Counted from the stretch's first letter, positions 32,616 through 41,746 are shown. The stretch: 64,000 nt of DNA from Hyphomicrobium sp. (GCF_019753045.1 NZ_JAIELN010000003.1:62001-126000); one strand, 5' to 3'. The notes: generated by a model from the sequence alone, not told the origin. Translations and numbers: made by a program.

Positions 32616-33668
32616 TCATACTCCTTCGAGAAGGGTATCGAGGTCGAATGATGACCGTTTGCCTAGGTTTCTTCCGTCCTTCTCAAGAAATGCTTCTGCC
32701 GCGCGGCGCCCTTCATCGCGCAGCATGCACAGAAACGCCCACTCGGCATTGAGCTTGGAGGAATAGCCGAGCGCGACCATCGCTTCACTCGAAATGCGAT
32801 GAATACGCATACCGGCCCAAAGGGCGCCCTCGCAGCCGCCCGTGTTGGCCACCTGCCGCAAAATCGCAATCATGCGCAATTCCTTCATCAGAACGGAATT
32901 GAACGAAACCTCGTTAAGCCGATTGAGAATATCGCGCGCGGATTGAGGTATTTCGGGCCGTTCAATCGGATTGATCTGAATAAGGATCGTATCTTTGGAT
33001 GTGCATTCGCGGACGAGCGGTGTGATCGTCGGGTTGCCGGAATAGCCGCCGTCCCAATAGCTTTCGCCATTGATATCGACGGCCTGAAAGAGCGTCGGCA
33101 GGCACGCGGACGCGAGGAGGACCTCAGGAGAGATATCGGCGTTTCGAAACACGCGGCCCTTGCCCGTTCGCACATTGGTCGCCGTGACGAACAGCTTGAT
33201 CGGCGCGCGCGCCAGCCGGTTGAAATCGATGTTTTCGAGCAGGATATCGTGAAGCGGATTCGATCCTGCCGGGTTCAAGTCGTAAGGCGAGAACACGCGA
33301 GACATCAGATCCATCGCGACGAACGCCGGGGACGTGTCGAGCGTCCAGCGTCCGAGTATCACGTCGAGCGGCGTTCGCTGGAACGGACTGAGCAAAGCGG
33401 CGTGTGATACATTGCGCCAGTATTTTTCCAAGGCGGCGCGCGCTCCTGCAGCGCCGCCTTCGGCGTGACCATCAACGAGAACGGCAGCATTCATGGCGCC
33501 GGCAGACGTGCCGGAAATGCCGTCGATATTGAGCCAGCCTTCCTCAAGCAGGCGATCCAAGACCCCCCACGTAAAGGCGCCGTGAGATCCGCCGCCCTGC
33601 AAGGCGAGGTCGATCGAACAGGACTCTCGGCCGGCTTTCCGGCGGGCCTTAGAATTTTTAGCAGCCAT
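32616..33668 (-). CDS. Patatin-like phospholipase
   Basis: A 350-residue patatin-family lipid acyl hydrolase. GGGSHGAFTWGVLD forms the oxyanion loop, GTSAGAMNAAV carries the nucleophile Ser of GxSxG, and WDGGYSGNPTI provides the Asp of the Ser-Asp dyad, so the enzyme should be active. It has no signal peptide and is probably cytosolic. First in an operon with a GntP permease, it might release hydroxy-acid or fatty-acid chains whose products the permease moves; related patatins are found near polyhydroxybutyrate genes. That link is inference. Confidence 0.87.
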   Translation of the reverse strand: MAAKNSKARRKAGRESCSIDLALQGGGSHGAFTWGVLDRLLEEGWLNIDGISGTSAGAMNAAVLVDGHAEGGAAGARAALEKYWRNVSHAALLSPFQRTPLDVILGRWTLDTSPAFVAMDLMSRVFSPYDLNPAGSNPLHDILLENIDFNRLARAPIKLFVTATNVRTGKGRVFRNADISPEVLLASACLPTLFQAVDINGESYWDGGYSGNPTITPLVRECTSKDTILIQINPIERPEIPQSARDILNRLNEVSFNSVLMKELRMIAILRQVANTGGCEGALWAGMRIHRISSEAMVALGYSSKLNAEWAFLCMLRDEGRRAAEAFLEKDGRNLGKRSSFDLDTLLEGV

Positions 33669-33737
33669 CGTCGCTCACGCTGGACCCAAAAACTCTTCGC
33701 CCGCCTGCCGGACCGCAACACTTAGCTGTCGACGGCG

Positions 33738-34307
33738 TTACGCCGGCACAGAATTTCTTTCGCGCCGCAAGCGGCCGCCGAGCGAGATCCACCACACTCC
33801 ATGGAGCAAGAGATCGATGCCGACCAGAAGACCCAGGACCCACAAGCCGCTAACTGGCCATTGCGCGAGTATGACAAGACCCGCAACGATGCCGACGATG
33901 CCTGAGATAAGCAGAAGCGAGCCGAACCATTCCCAGTACTGAAACGCCTGGAAGATGCGTACGAATCCGGAGGCAATCAGCGATACCGCAAATACAAAAG
34001 TGATAATGATGGAGGCTCGCGCAGGATCCGCTATGAGCATCAGCCCGCAGACTACGTACAGCAGTCCGACGAGAATTCTGAAAGCGAAGCCGCGCCAATG
34101 CTGCGCGGAGAAGGCCTGAAATACCTCGGCCACTCCCGCGACGGCGAGCAGAATGCCGATGAGAAAGGCGCTGATAACGGTCGCTGCAACGACATCGCCG
34201 AGAACGAAGATACCGGCAAAGATGAAGATGGCGCCGACGAGAATAGCGCCCCACCAACTGGGATCTGCCGCTTCCGAACGCGTCTCTGGCATTGGTCTGG
34301 CTGTCAT
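33738..34307 (-). CDS. HdeD-family membrane protein (DUF308)
   Basis: A 189-residue protein with six membrane helices in three pairs, typical of HdeD: WWGAILVGAIFIFAGIFVLGDVVAAT, then GVAEVFQAFSAQHWRGFAFRILVGLLYVVCGLMLIADP, GFVRIFQAFQYWEWFGSLLLISGIVGIVAGLVILAQWP and GIDLLLHGVWWISLG. HdeD supports acid resistance in enteric bacteria at high cell density; in alphaproteobacteria the role is not defined. AGAGG lies before the ATG. The gene stands alone. Confidence 0.85.
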   Translation of the reverse strand: MTARPMPETRSEAADPSWWGAILVGAIFIFAGIFVLGDVVAATVISAFLIGILLAVAGVAEVFQAFSAQHWRGFAFRILVGLLYVVCGLMLIADPARASIIITFVFAVSLIASGFVRIFQAFQYWEWFGSLLLISGIVGIVAGLVILAQWPVSGLWVLGLLVGIDLLLHGVWWISLGGRLRRERNSVPA

Positions 34308-34424
34308 GACGAACCTCTCGAACTTCGAAAAAAAGTCTGTTGAAGCGATGCCTGCAATCGGCCTCCTCGCTTCGGGACGAGGCGCCGATTACAATTGCGA
34401 TGGCGAGGATGAGCTTGGAATTCG

Positions 34425-34724
34425 TTACTTATCTGTAGCGTCTGGCGAGGTCATTTTAGGTACCTCGTTGCTCATGGAGTTCGTTGCAGGGAGTTTCCCG
34501 TCGTCCCCCATTCTGTGGGCGGTGCCATCCGTGCCGGTGCTCGAGCCTGTGCCGGCGCCCATATCCGGAACGCGGCCGCTGACGGCGCCGCTCGCCGGAA
34601 GCTTGCCGCTGTCGCCCATGGAATGAGATGAACCGTTTGCGGCTGGCATATCTTCAGCTGTCGCGGGAAGAGTCGCCGCGCCCAAGAGAAGTGTGGCGGC
34701 CGCAGTGGCAAGAATATATTTCAT
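34425..34724 (-). CDS. Exported protein with two internal repeats
   Basis: A 99-residue protein with a signal peptide (MKYILATAAATLLLGAATLPATA). The mature part contains two 22-residue repeats of the form HxMGDxGKLPA-x4-Sx2-VPxM, identical at 13 positions and separated by 14 residues. The repeats are rich in Gly, Ser, Pro and Met and look disordered; the His/Met/Asp content might bind metal, but there is no direct evidence. I do not recognise a family. Confidence 0.55.
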   Translation of the reverse strand: MKYILATAAATLLLGAATLPATAEDMPAANGSSHSMGDSGKLPASGAVSGRVPDMGAGTGSSTGTDGTAHRMGDDGKLPATNSMSNEVPKMTSPDATDK

Positions 34725-35042
34725 CTTTGGACTCCTTGGTTATTTCTCCAAGTGTCCCCCGTCTATTCGGGCAGTATAGAGACGATGCGTTATCCGTCCC
34801 AAAAAGTATTTTTTTAAATGGCTAATAGCGTTAATCCGGCAATTGCCAACACAGAAGAGCACACCGCTTTTCGGTGCTGATTCATCGAATACGCAGGCGA
34901 TGGTCCCGAAAGCGATGCCGTTGCCACCGGCCGGGACCAATGCGGCGTCGGTGTCCGGCACCTCATCGTCAATGTCTATCGCCACCTGGCGGGGGATGGT
35001 GATGGCGCACATCGAGCGCTTCATGAGTTTAGGGCTGAGGGC
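34725..35042. other. Intergenic region beside a truncated gene
   Basis: No credible complete gene is seen. Frames are open on both strands but their translations (Arg-rich or without family features) look non-coding. The right part adjoins the truncated M20 peptidase reading frame and may be scar sequence left by the deletion. Confidence 0.4.
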
Positions 35043-35471
35043 GTGGCTGTCATGACGCCGGCGGCGACCGGGCCGCGGACGCCTGCAGCCCTCTTCGATC
35101 TCAGAACCGTATGGCCTAGAAGCACGAATCGCATTCTGAAACAGATCGCGAGCGCAATCGGCCCCGACATCGATATTTCGCAGCAGCTCTCCGTCCCGAG
35201 CTTGGCGACCGATATCGACGATCCCCGGGTCAAGCGCGTCGAGCGACTCGTTCAATCGCTGACGGGCGAAAGTCAAAAGCCGAGAGCGGCGACTTTCTTT
35301 ACCGATGGCGCGATACTGCGCGAAGCCTTCGACCTCGCGCCGACGGTCCTGCTCGGTCCGGGCGAACCTTTTCTCGCACACCAGACGGACGAATGGTGCA
35401 GCGTAGACAGGATCGAAGCTGCGTGCGCGATGTACAAGCTGATCATCGAAGATTGGCAGCGGGCTGCATAG
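35043..35471 (+). pseudogene. Truncated M20-family peptidase/deacetylase (C-terminal remnant)
   Basis: From about 35085 the frame reads ALFDLRTVWPRSTNRILKQI, then VKRVERLVQSLTGESQKPRAATFFTDGAIL and GPGEPFLAHQTDEWCSVDRIEAACAMY to the stop. This is the last third of an ArgE/DapE-type metallo-deacetylase: the dimerisation-domain exit, the DG segment and the HQTDE-type end that carries a zinc-binding His. The metal ligands of the N-terminal catalytic domain are absent, and upstream sequence in the same frame is not M20-like and meets a stop at 34876. A normal enzyme is about 380-430 residues; this is a remnant next to the tRNA-Gly and the low-GC block. Confidence 0.65.
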
Positions 35472-35623
35472 TCACGTTCCGGAGAACGTAAAACGGGCGC
35501 CCGTGCGCACGGAACGATAGAGTTTGAGCGCAGTACGCAAATGTCGCGGATGGGTCGGAGCGAACGAAAGCAGCTCAAAAGTCGGACTGGCAGCAACGAT
35601 TTGAGCTAGGCCATTTGAATCCT

Positions 35624-35697
35624 TGGAGCGGGCGAAGGGAATCGAACCCTCGTATGCAGCTTGGGAAGCTGCCGTTCTACCATTGAACTACGCCCGC
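35624..35697 (-). tRNA. tRNA-Gly(CCC)
   Basis: Read on the minus strand this 74-base segment folds as a complete tRNA. The acceptor stem GCGGGCG/CGCCCGC is intact, with TTCGATTC as the T arm, and the anticodon stem GCAGC/GCTGC encloses the loop TTCCCAA with anticodon CCC. The CCA end is encoded (TGGA on the plus strand at 35624-35627). It reads the glycine codon GGG. A low-GC, possibly acquired region begins on its 5' side. Confidence 0.95.
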
Positions 35698-35700
35698 GAA
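35691..35700 (+). repeat. Ten-base direct repeat at left island edge
   Basis: CGCCCGCGAA covers the 5' end of tRNA-Gly and its flank. The same ten bases in the same orientation occur at 44770-44779, at the other edge of the low-GC region. It may be an attachment-type duplication or chance. Confidence 0.3.
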
Positions 35701-36618
35701 GCCTGGAATCATTGGGCTTTTCGCATGGTCCTGACCCCGCTTCAACCCGTTCAAAACGAGAACAAACCGATTAAACGGGGCAGACGCTCCCGAAGTCGTT
35801 CGGATGTCGAACTTGGAGACATCACGGTCCTTGGAGTTTTAGCCCTTCGTTGTGTGGGGCTTGCGCTGGTTCGGCTGCTCGGCAGCGACCATCCCCTGGA
35901 CGGCCTTGATCTGCTCGATTGAGGCGAACGGGTAAGGAGAGGGGCTACGTGAGCAGATGAGTGGGTGTCGTCGTCTCGGATTAGATGGAAGCGTGAATCC
36001 GCTCCACTTCTGTTGGCAGCGAGTCGAGTTCGACCTCGCGCAATGCGGAATCGAACTGCGCTGTGAATTCATTTGCATGACGGCTTAAGATCCTGCGCGA
36101 CCCGGAATAATTCCAATCAGATGAGACGGGAAAAAAGAGTTTCCGATATTGGGAGTGAATTCGGGGCATTTCCGCAATGAAACGATTGTGCGCCGTCTAA
36201 GTCCCAGTGACAGAAAGAATTGTTTTGCTGCGTAGCTGTCCGGAGGGCGTTTGTTCGTCTTTGTCACTCGCTGCTAGCAGATGCGCTATTTGCGTTTTCC
36301 TTCAATGTGGTGAGGCCAGTTCGAATGAATTGCCGGAAGCCGAATTTGGTCGCTCTCGCAATCCTGGTTCACTGGTGATCAAAGAGTTGCGCAGTACGCC
36401 TATTGAGCAACCGCCACCTTCGGCGATTAATACAGGCTGATCGGTCTAACCCGGTTGGCCTATGCACACGCACTCCCGCAGTGCGTGATCGCGGACTGCT
36501 GGCCAATCAATTGCACGCGGATCGATTGACGGAGAACCGCGGGTGCGGGGCTGCGCTGTTTGCTCGAATGCCTACGAAAAACAATAACGAAAACAATAAA
36601 AAGCACTAGGAGGAGACC
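35698..36618. other. Low-coding intergenic region at the start of the island
   Basis: About 920 bases with lower GC than the flanks and no convincing gene. Short frames exist on both strands, for example a minus-strand one at 35839-36078 ending IKAVQGMVAAEQPNQRKPHT, which reads like the tail of a decayed gene. A very A-rich stretch just before 36600 leads into the strong AGGAGGAG ribosome site of the amidohydrolase. Confidence 0.5.
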
Positions 36619-38487
36619 ATGGCGAAAACCAAATCGCAGGAAGAGTCGATCTTAAATCTCTCTCGTCGCGGATTTCTGGGAACAACGGCAGTAGGTGGGC
36701 TCTCACTCGCCGGGCTCGGCCTGAAGGCCGGTATATCTGAGGCTGAAGCTCAAGGGCGCGGCGCGCCGCCTAAAAATTCTAAAGATAAAACCCTTCTCAA
36801 AGGCGGGGTCGTTCTCTCCTTGGATCCCGCTGTTGGCGATTTCCAAAAGGCAGATGTCCTAATCCAAGGCAAAAAGATCCTTGCTGTGGGCCCTAATCTC
36901 GGGGGTGCTAGTCACGTTGTAGATTGCACGGGCATGATCGTCATGCCTGGCTTCGTTAGTACTCACAACCACCAATACGAAGCCGTACAGCGCAGCTTGA
37001 TCTCGGATGGTCTCATCATTATCGGCGGAGATCCGGATACCCAGCCGACGTCGACGGCGCAGAACATCTATGAATCCTACACCACCGTCGTGCAGAGCAT
37101 ATGGACGGCAGGCCGCATTGGGCCGGCAGCTAATCCGCAATGGGATTTAGGTCGGTCACCTTACGATCCCGAGGATTGTTACAACGCTGAGCTTATTGCT
37201 TGTCTCAGTCAGATTACGCAGGGCATCACCTGCGGCACAGACACGTCTCAGTGCAGCCACACGCCTCAGCATACCGACGCAATGATTCAGGCGTGCTTCG
37301 ACTCCGGGCGGCGCACGTTGTTCGATTACAGCAACGGGATCAATAGGAATGCGAATCAAGCGGTTCCACCGGCGGTAAAAGCCGTCCCATACAATATTCC
37401 TACGGGAGCGTACGAATTTCCTGATGCAACCGTTCCGTTCACGACAGGCCAGGTCACCGGCCTCGAACGCATTGCGAAAAAGTACTTCTCTTCAAAGGAC
37501 CAACTTGTAACCCTTGGATTCGCGGGAGGCGTCGTTCCGCTAGCCAATCTTCCGGGTTCATATAAGAACATGACGGGCATCGAGCTGGCTCGTCAGTTCG
37601 GCGCTTACATCAATGCGCACAACGTCGGTGACGCAACTATTCCCAAGAAGGCACTACTGGCAAAGCTCGCGCCGTTTGACGACATAACCCTTGTGCACTG
37701 TGTTCGGTGGCAGGACAATTCCATTGCACAGTTAAGCTATGGTGGTTTGGGTTATCCCGCGCCAGCAACATCGGAAGCGATGAAGATCTGGGCCGACAAT
37801 GGCGGACATATTTCCATTGCAGTTCTCATCGAGCAGCAAATGCGGCACGGCATGCCACCATTCCAGCTGTGTCTCAATCACGGGATTCTGCCAAGTCTCA
37901 GTCCAGACGTCGATACGAACATGACGGCAGATCCATTTTCTCTCATGAGAGGCGCTTTCTGCCTTCAGCGTGGCCTCGCAAACGATCTGGCATATTCGGC
38001 GGCAAGCGACCCAGGAAATCTCCCGATACCGCAGCTTATAACAACTCGGCAAGCGGCAGAGATGATGACGATCGCAGGCGCTGTCGGAAGCGGTTTGGGC
38101 CAAAAAGTTGGGACGCTCACGCCCGGCAAGGAAGCCGATATCGTCATGCTGGAATACGACAACATAAACTATCAGCCCATGAATAATGCCTATGGCACAG
38201 TGGTTACCTTGATGGACACCAGCGCTGTCAAGCACGTCATGATCGCGGGCAAAATGGTTTACTGGAACAGAAAGCTTGTGGGCGTCAATGTCGATCGGAT
38301 CATTGCCAAAGCAGTGAAGTCTCGAGACAACCTGCTTGCAAGAATTCAGGGCAAGGCCTGGGGCAACGACACAGACATCATCAATCGTGGCATGAACAGC
38401 CAAGGCAATCCGTACCGTCCGGCATTCCTGACATCGTGCTGTCACAACGGAATGTCGACCGCTCCACAATACGTCCTGCGGCCATAG
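36619..38487 (+). CDS. Tat-exported metal-dependent amidohydrolase
   Basis: A 622-residue amidohydrolase. The N-terminus carries a twin-arginine signal (NLSRRGFLGTTAVGG, then a hydrophobic run to ISEAEA), so it is exported folded. The TIM-barrel metal site is recognisable: VSTHNHQYE (HxH), AYINAHNVGD, LVHCVRW and the Asp in SPDVDTNM. A C-terminal GTLTPGKEADIVMLEYD closes the composite domain of the AtzA/TrzN and cytosine-deaminase group. The Glu that follows the third His in many deaminases is missing, so a hydrolase or dehalogenase-like reaction is as likely as deamination. AGGAGGAG precedes the start. A TatA gene lies 3 kb downstream, and GC is lower than the chromosome. Confidence 0.85.
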   Translation: MAKTKSQEESILNLSRRGFLGTTAVGGLSLAGLGLKAGISEAEAQGRGAPPKNSKDKTLLKGGVVLSLDPAVGDFQKADVLIQGKKILAVGPNLGGASHVVDCTGMIVMPGFVSTHNHQYEAVQRSLISDGLIIIGGDPDTQPTSTAQNIYESYTTVVQSIWTAGRIGPAANPQWDLGRSPYDPEDCYNAELIACLSQITQGITCGTDTSQCSHTPQHTDAMIQACFDSGRRTLFDYSNGINRNANQAVPPAVKAVPYNIPTGAYEFPDATVPFTTGQVTGLERIAKKYFSSKDQLVTLGFAGGVVPLANLPGSYKNMTGIELARQFGAYINAHNVGDATIPKKALLAKLAPFDDITLVHCVRWQDNSIAQLSYGGLGYPAPATSEAMKIWADNGGHISIAVLIEQQMRHGMPPFQLCLNHGILPSLSPDVDTNMTADPFSLMRGAFCLQRGLANDLAYSAASDPGNLPIPQLITTRQAAEMMTIAGAVGSGLGQKVGTLTPGKEADIVMLEYDNINYQPMNNAYGTVVTLMDTSAVKHVMIAGKMVYWNRKLVGVNVDRIIAKAVKSRDNLLARIQGKAWGNDTDIINRGMNSQGNPYRPAFLTSCCHNGMSTAPQYVLRP

Positions 38488-38518
38488 CGGTGCAGTTTCA
38501 ATAAGTATTGTGGGCTTC

Positions 38519-38541
38519 GGGGGCCGGCTGTTGCGGCCCCC
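38519..38541 (+). terminator. Hairpin after the amidohydrolase gene
   Basis: GGGGGCCG at 38519-38526 pairs perfectly with CGGCCCCC at 38534-38541. It lies 32 bases after the amidohydrolase stop and probably ends that transcript, so the next gene has its own promoter. A T-run is lacking. Confidence 0.6.
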
Positions 38542-38628
38542 GTTCGCAATTCAAGTCATTTCTGTCCACATCGAGGTTGACGACGTATATATGCGAGTTC
38601 TCTCGATAAGATCCGTGGCGCGACAGGT

Positions 38629-41388
38629 ATGACGCATAAAAAAGCAAAGAAGCAGGGAGGTGGCAGCGATCATGGCGCTGCCTATGCTTCCCGGAACAGC
38701 AAGTCAGAATATCTTCAGCGGGCGGAAAGAGCGCAGCAGCTTTTCAATGCTGGTGACCCGGTGGCGGCGCGAAGGGTCTTTGCGGAGATATTGGGGGCAT
38801 TGGACGCGAGCCCGAGTTTCGCGCGAGCAACGACCATGGATCAAATCGGTCGGTGCTTCCTCGCGGAGGGCTCATTCGCCTTGGCGATCGAACAGTTTGA
38901 GCAGGCGATCGCAATTTCCAGAAAGCTGCCAGCGACGCCTGGAGTTCACTCTTTACAAGCGACCCTTCAGTCCGACCTGGGCGAAGCGTTGCGCTGTATC
39001 GGTGAATTTGTTCAGGCCCGAAGTTGCTTTCTCGCGGCCATTAAAATCGGGCGAAGCATTGGAGATAAGCGGGCCGAAGCCGTTGATACCGATCGGCTCG
39101 GCTCGATGTTCCTTCGCGAGGGAATGCTCGAGGAGGCGACATCGAGCTTTAAGACGGCGATATCGCTTTTCAGCCAAGTTGGGGACCGAACTCCGCTGGC
39201 CATCGTGCATCATCATCTTGGCGTAGCGTACCAAAGTGCGGGCCGCTATTCAGAGGCGGAAAATGAATACCGCGTTGCTTTGGAGCTTATGGAGGCAACT
39301 GGAGAGATCCGAGCGATCGCTGCCTGTAGCTCAGCTTTGGCCGACGTCCTAGGCTCCACATCGCGCGAGGCGGAAGCGGAGGTTTGGCACCGCAAGGCAC
39401 TCGACGCTGCTTTCAAGGCCGGAAATGACGTAGAAATCCGACGATGCATCGTCGAGCTGACGCAAGCGTTGAGAGGTCGAGCAGATTGTCTATCCTATTG
39501 TCGCTCCCTTCTCGAAAATGCGTTGGCTCGCGCGGGCCATTCCTTGGATCGACACGTGTGGCAAATGTACGGCTTGCTGGGACATTGCCTGAGGGACACG
39601 TTTGCAAATAGTAATGAACCGCCGTCGGGCGCTGTTCTTACAGTGATTGAAAATTGCCTACACATCTCCGACCTGGGGCCGAGTCTACTCGCCACACTAG
39701 AAGGTTTAGGTCCTCGTTCGAGTTTTGCCCGTGCTGTAATGTTTGATCGATTGGCCCACTGTTGCATCGCTGGCCAAAGACCTAGGACCGCCGTCCTTCT
39801 CTTTCGTGATGCCCTGCAAACACTTCAGGATCCGGTCGCGGACGAGGAGACCTCGGATAGTAAAGTTCTCCTGCAGCACGCCATAAACAACGCGTTAGGG
39901 CACGCGCTCCATTTCAGCGGCAAAGACGAAGAAGCAGTCCAGGCATTCGAAACCGCTCTTTCATTGTCTCAGACGCTTGGCGATCTAAGGGGCGAAGCGG
40001 CCGCACGCGAAAATTTGCTCCGACATCCCGCAGGCGGGCAAAAACAGTGGGGCGGGGCGGAAAATATCGAACGCCTTGCGAGCATTGAGAAAGTGCTAGG
40101 TGACGTCGGCGGCGCGTCTTCAAATCCGATGCAAGCTGAGCTTGACAGTCAACCGACTGAGGCAAGCTCGAGCACCGGGTCAAAACCAAAACTCGAAGTG
40201 GTGCGCGTCTCCGTTCGTGAATACATCCGGACGGAAATCGTATTTGGATCGGATCTGGTTGTAGATTTGCCTCGCCAGACTAAGGTTACGGAAGTTCCTT
40301 CGAGGGCAGTTCTTGCGGCGCAGGAAGCAGTTATTCAATTTTCTGTCGGAGTCCGAACTTGGAGAGATTCCGATGGGAACTGCATCGTACACGTTCCGGC
40401 TGCCGAGCCACTTTGCGATATTCAGCGCGATTGTGTGATCCTACGGCGAATAGAACGTCAACTCGAAATTTCAGATAGTTCGAGTGTCGTTTGGAGCTTG
40501 GTGCGAGAGATTGATGGCACAAAGACCGCTCAGCAGGTGCTCAACGTTTTGCCGGGAGAATATCGTGATGCTGCCGCTTCGATACTATCGGCGCTGACGG
40601 ACAGCGGTGCAATTGACGTATCGGGGCGACCGATCGGATCCTACTTACACCTTGCCACAAAGAAAGGCACATACTTCGCCCCTGGCATTGTTGGAGAAGA
40701 GATTTTAAATCTTGCGAGTGACGGCGAATACCGGGATCACCACGATGCGACCCGGATCGATCTCAGCAAGGCTCATCTGCCAAGTATGGAAGCGTTCGAA
40801 ACGCTTCGCACACTCACACGAGGGCGCAGATCACGACGCGACTACAGTGGGAAGCCAGTAGACCGTAACAAATTCGATGCGCTGCTTGACGTTGCTTGCG
40901 GGATCACAGGCGTGATGCCTTGGCGCGATCGGGAGATCAAACTGCGTGCGTATCCGTCAAGCGGTGCGCTATATGCGGTCGAAATTTATCCGATAATCTT
41001 CAACGTCAGCGATCATGAGCCAGGGGTGTATCATTACTCTGCACCCGACCATGCGCTCAATGTCGTTAATCGCCAGATGGATAGGGATACGCTTTTAGCA
41101 TCCGTCCTGCCATCGGAGAGGCAAATGGTTTCGGGTGCTGCCACATTCATTTGCCTAACGGGAAGATTCAAAAGACACGAACGCAAGTATGGGCAGGGTG
41201 GCTATCGCATGATGGTCGCAGAGGCTGGCCACATCTCGCAAAATCTGGTGCTCGCAGCAACGAGTTTAGGGCTTGCGGCTCGTCCCTTCGGAGGAGTCTT
41301 CGATAGTCTTTTGAATCGCGAGCTTGGTTTGAATGAAATCGACGAGCAGTTTTTGTTGGGCGTGCTTGTAGGTTTGGGTGAATCCTAG
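38629..41388 (+). CDS. TPR - PqqD-like RRE - SagB dehydrogenase fusion
   Basis: A 919-residue three-part protein. Residues ~25-485 are tetratricopeptide repeats (AIEQFEQAIAIS, EATSSFKTAISLFSQVGD, AVQAFETALSLSQTLGD). Residues ~595-665 form a PqqD-like winged helix, the peptide-recognition element of RiPP enzymes (LEISDSSSVVWSLVREIDG, then ILSALTDSGAID). Residues ~720-919 are a SagB/ThcOx FMN nitroreductase (RRSRRDYSG, YPSSGALYAVEIYP, GVYHYSAPDHAL, KYGQGGYRMMVAEAGHISQNLVLAATSLGLAA). SagB enzymes oxidise azolines to azoles in thiazole/oxazole peptides. No YcaO cyclodehydratase is in the window, so the substrate is open. Codon use and GC differ from the flanking chromosome. Confidence 0.82.
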   Translation: MTHKKAKKQGGGSDHGAAYASRNSKSEYLQRAERAQQLFNAGDPVAARRVFAEILGALDASPSFARATTMDQIGRCFLAEGSFALAIEQFEQAIAISRKLPATPGVHSLQATLQSDLGEALRCIGEFVQARSCFLAAIKIGRSIGDKRAEAVDTDRLGSMFLREGMLEEATSSFKTAISLFSQVGDRTPLAIVHHHLGVAYQSAGRYSEAENEYRVALELMEATGEIRAIAACSSALADVLGSTSREAEAEVWHRKALDAAFKAGNDVEIRRCIVELTQALRGRADCLSYCRSLLENALARAGHSLDRHVWQMYGLLGHCLRDTFANSNEPPSGAVLTVIENCLHISDLGPSLLATLEGLGPRSSFARAVMFDRLAHCCIAGQRPRTAVLLFRDALQTLQDPVADEETSDSKVLLQHAINNALGHALHFSGKDEEAVQAFETALSLSQTLGDLRGEAAARENLLRHPAGGQKQWGGAENIERLASIEKVLGDVGGASSNPMQAELDSQPTEASSSTGSKPKLEVVRVSVREYIRTEIVFGSDLVVDLPRQTKVTEVPSRAVLAAQEAVIQFSVGVRTWRDSDGNCIVHVPAAEPLCDIQRDCVILRRIERQLEISDSSSVVWSLVREIDGTKTAQQVLNVLPGEYRDAAASILSALTDSGAIDVSGRPIGSYLHLATKKGTYFAPGIVGEEILNLASDGEYRDHHDATRIDLSKAHLPSMEAFETLRTLTRGRRSRRDYSGKPVDRNKFDALLDVACGITGVMPWRDREIKLRAYPSSGALYAVEIYPIIFNVSDHEPGVYHYSAPDHALNVVNRQMDRDTLLASVLPSERQMVSGAATFICLTGRFKRHERKYGQGGYRMMVAEAGHISQNLVLAATSLGLAARPFGGVFDSLLNRELGLNEIDEQFLLGVLVGLGES

Positions 41389-41492
41389 TGTTCACTCGTT
41401 GCCAATAAAAAGCACCACCCGTCTGATTTATTCGGCTTTGATTTGAGGCATGCTTGTCCGGTTTCTCGTATTCCAAAGCAGAGAGGTGGAAC

Positions 41493-41693
41493 ATGGGTTT
41501 GGGAGCACAGCACATACTCTTGCTCATGATCGTGGCGCTCTTGCTATTCGGACGCGGCAAGATATCTGAACTTATGGGCGATGTTGCCAAGGGGATAAAG
41601 TCATTTAAAAAAGGTTTGGCGGAAGACGAAAATGAATCTGCTCTGCCCTTGCGCGGTTTGGAGAGGCAAACTGATTACGACACGCTCAAATAG
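41493..41693 (+). CDS. tatA: TatA-like Sec-independent translocase protein
   Basis: A 66-residue TatA: a short N-terminal membrane helix ([18 protein letters not shown] with the family FGRGKI hinge), an amphipathic helix ([19 protein letters not shown]) and an acidic tail. ATG 41493 with GAGAGG upstream gives the canonical start; the open frame runs further up. TatA forms the pore for folded Tat substrates. No tatB or tatC is beside it, so it is a solitary paralogue. The Tat-exported amidohydrolase 3 kb upstream is an obvious candidate cargo. Confidence 0.85.
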   Translation: MGLGAQHILLLMIVALLLFGRGKISELMGDVAKGIKSFKKGLAEDENESALPLRGLERQTDYDTLK

Positions 41694-41746
41694 TGTCATT
41701 GACCGGTGTCTTCGGGATTTTTAATTTCGTCGCCATCAACGGCCAA

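Noticed and set aside
34740..35381. A 213-residue minus-strand frame opposite the M20 remnant
   Set aside because: The plus strand shows recognisable M20 residues, while the minus-strand product is Arg-rich and unlike any family.
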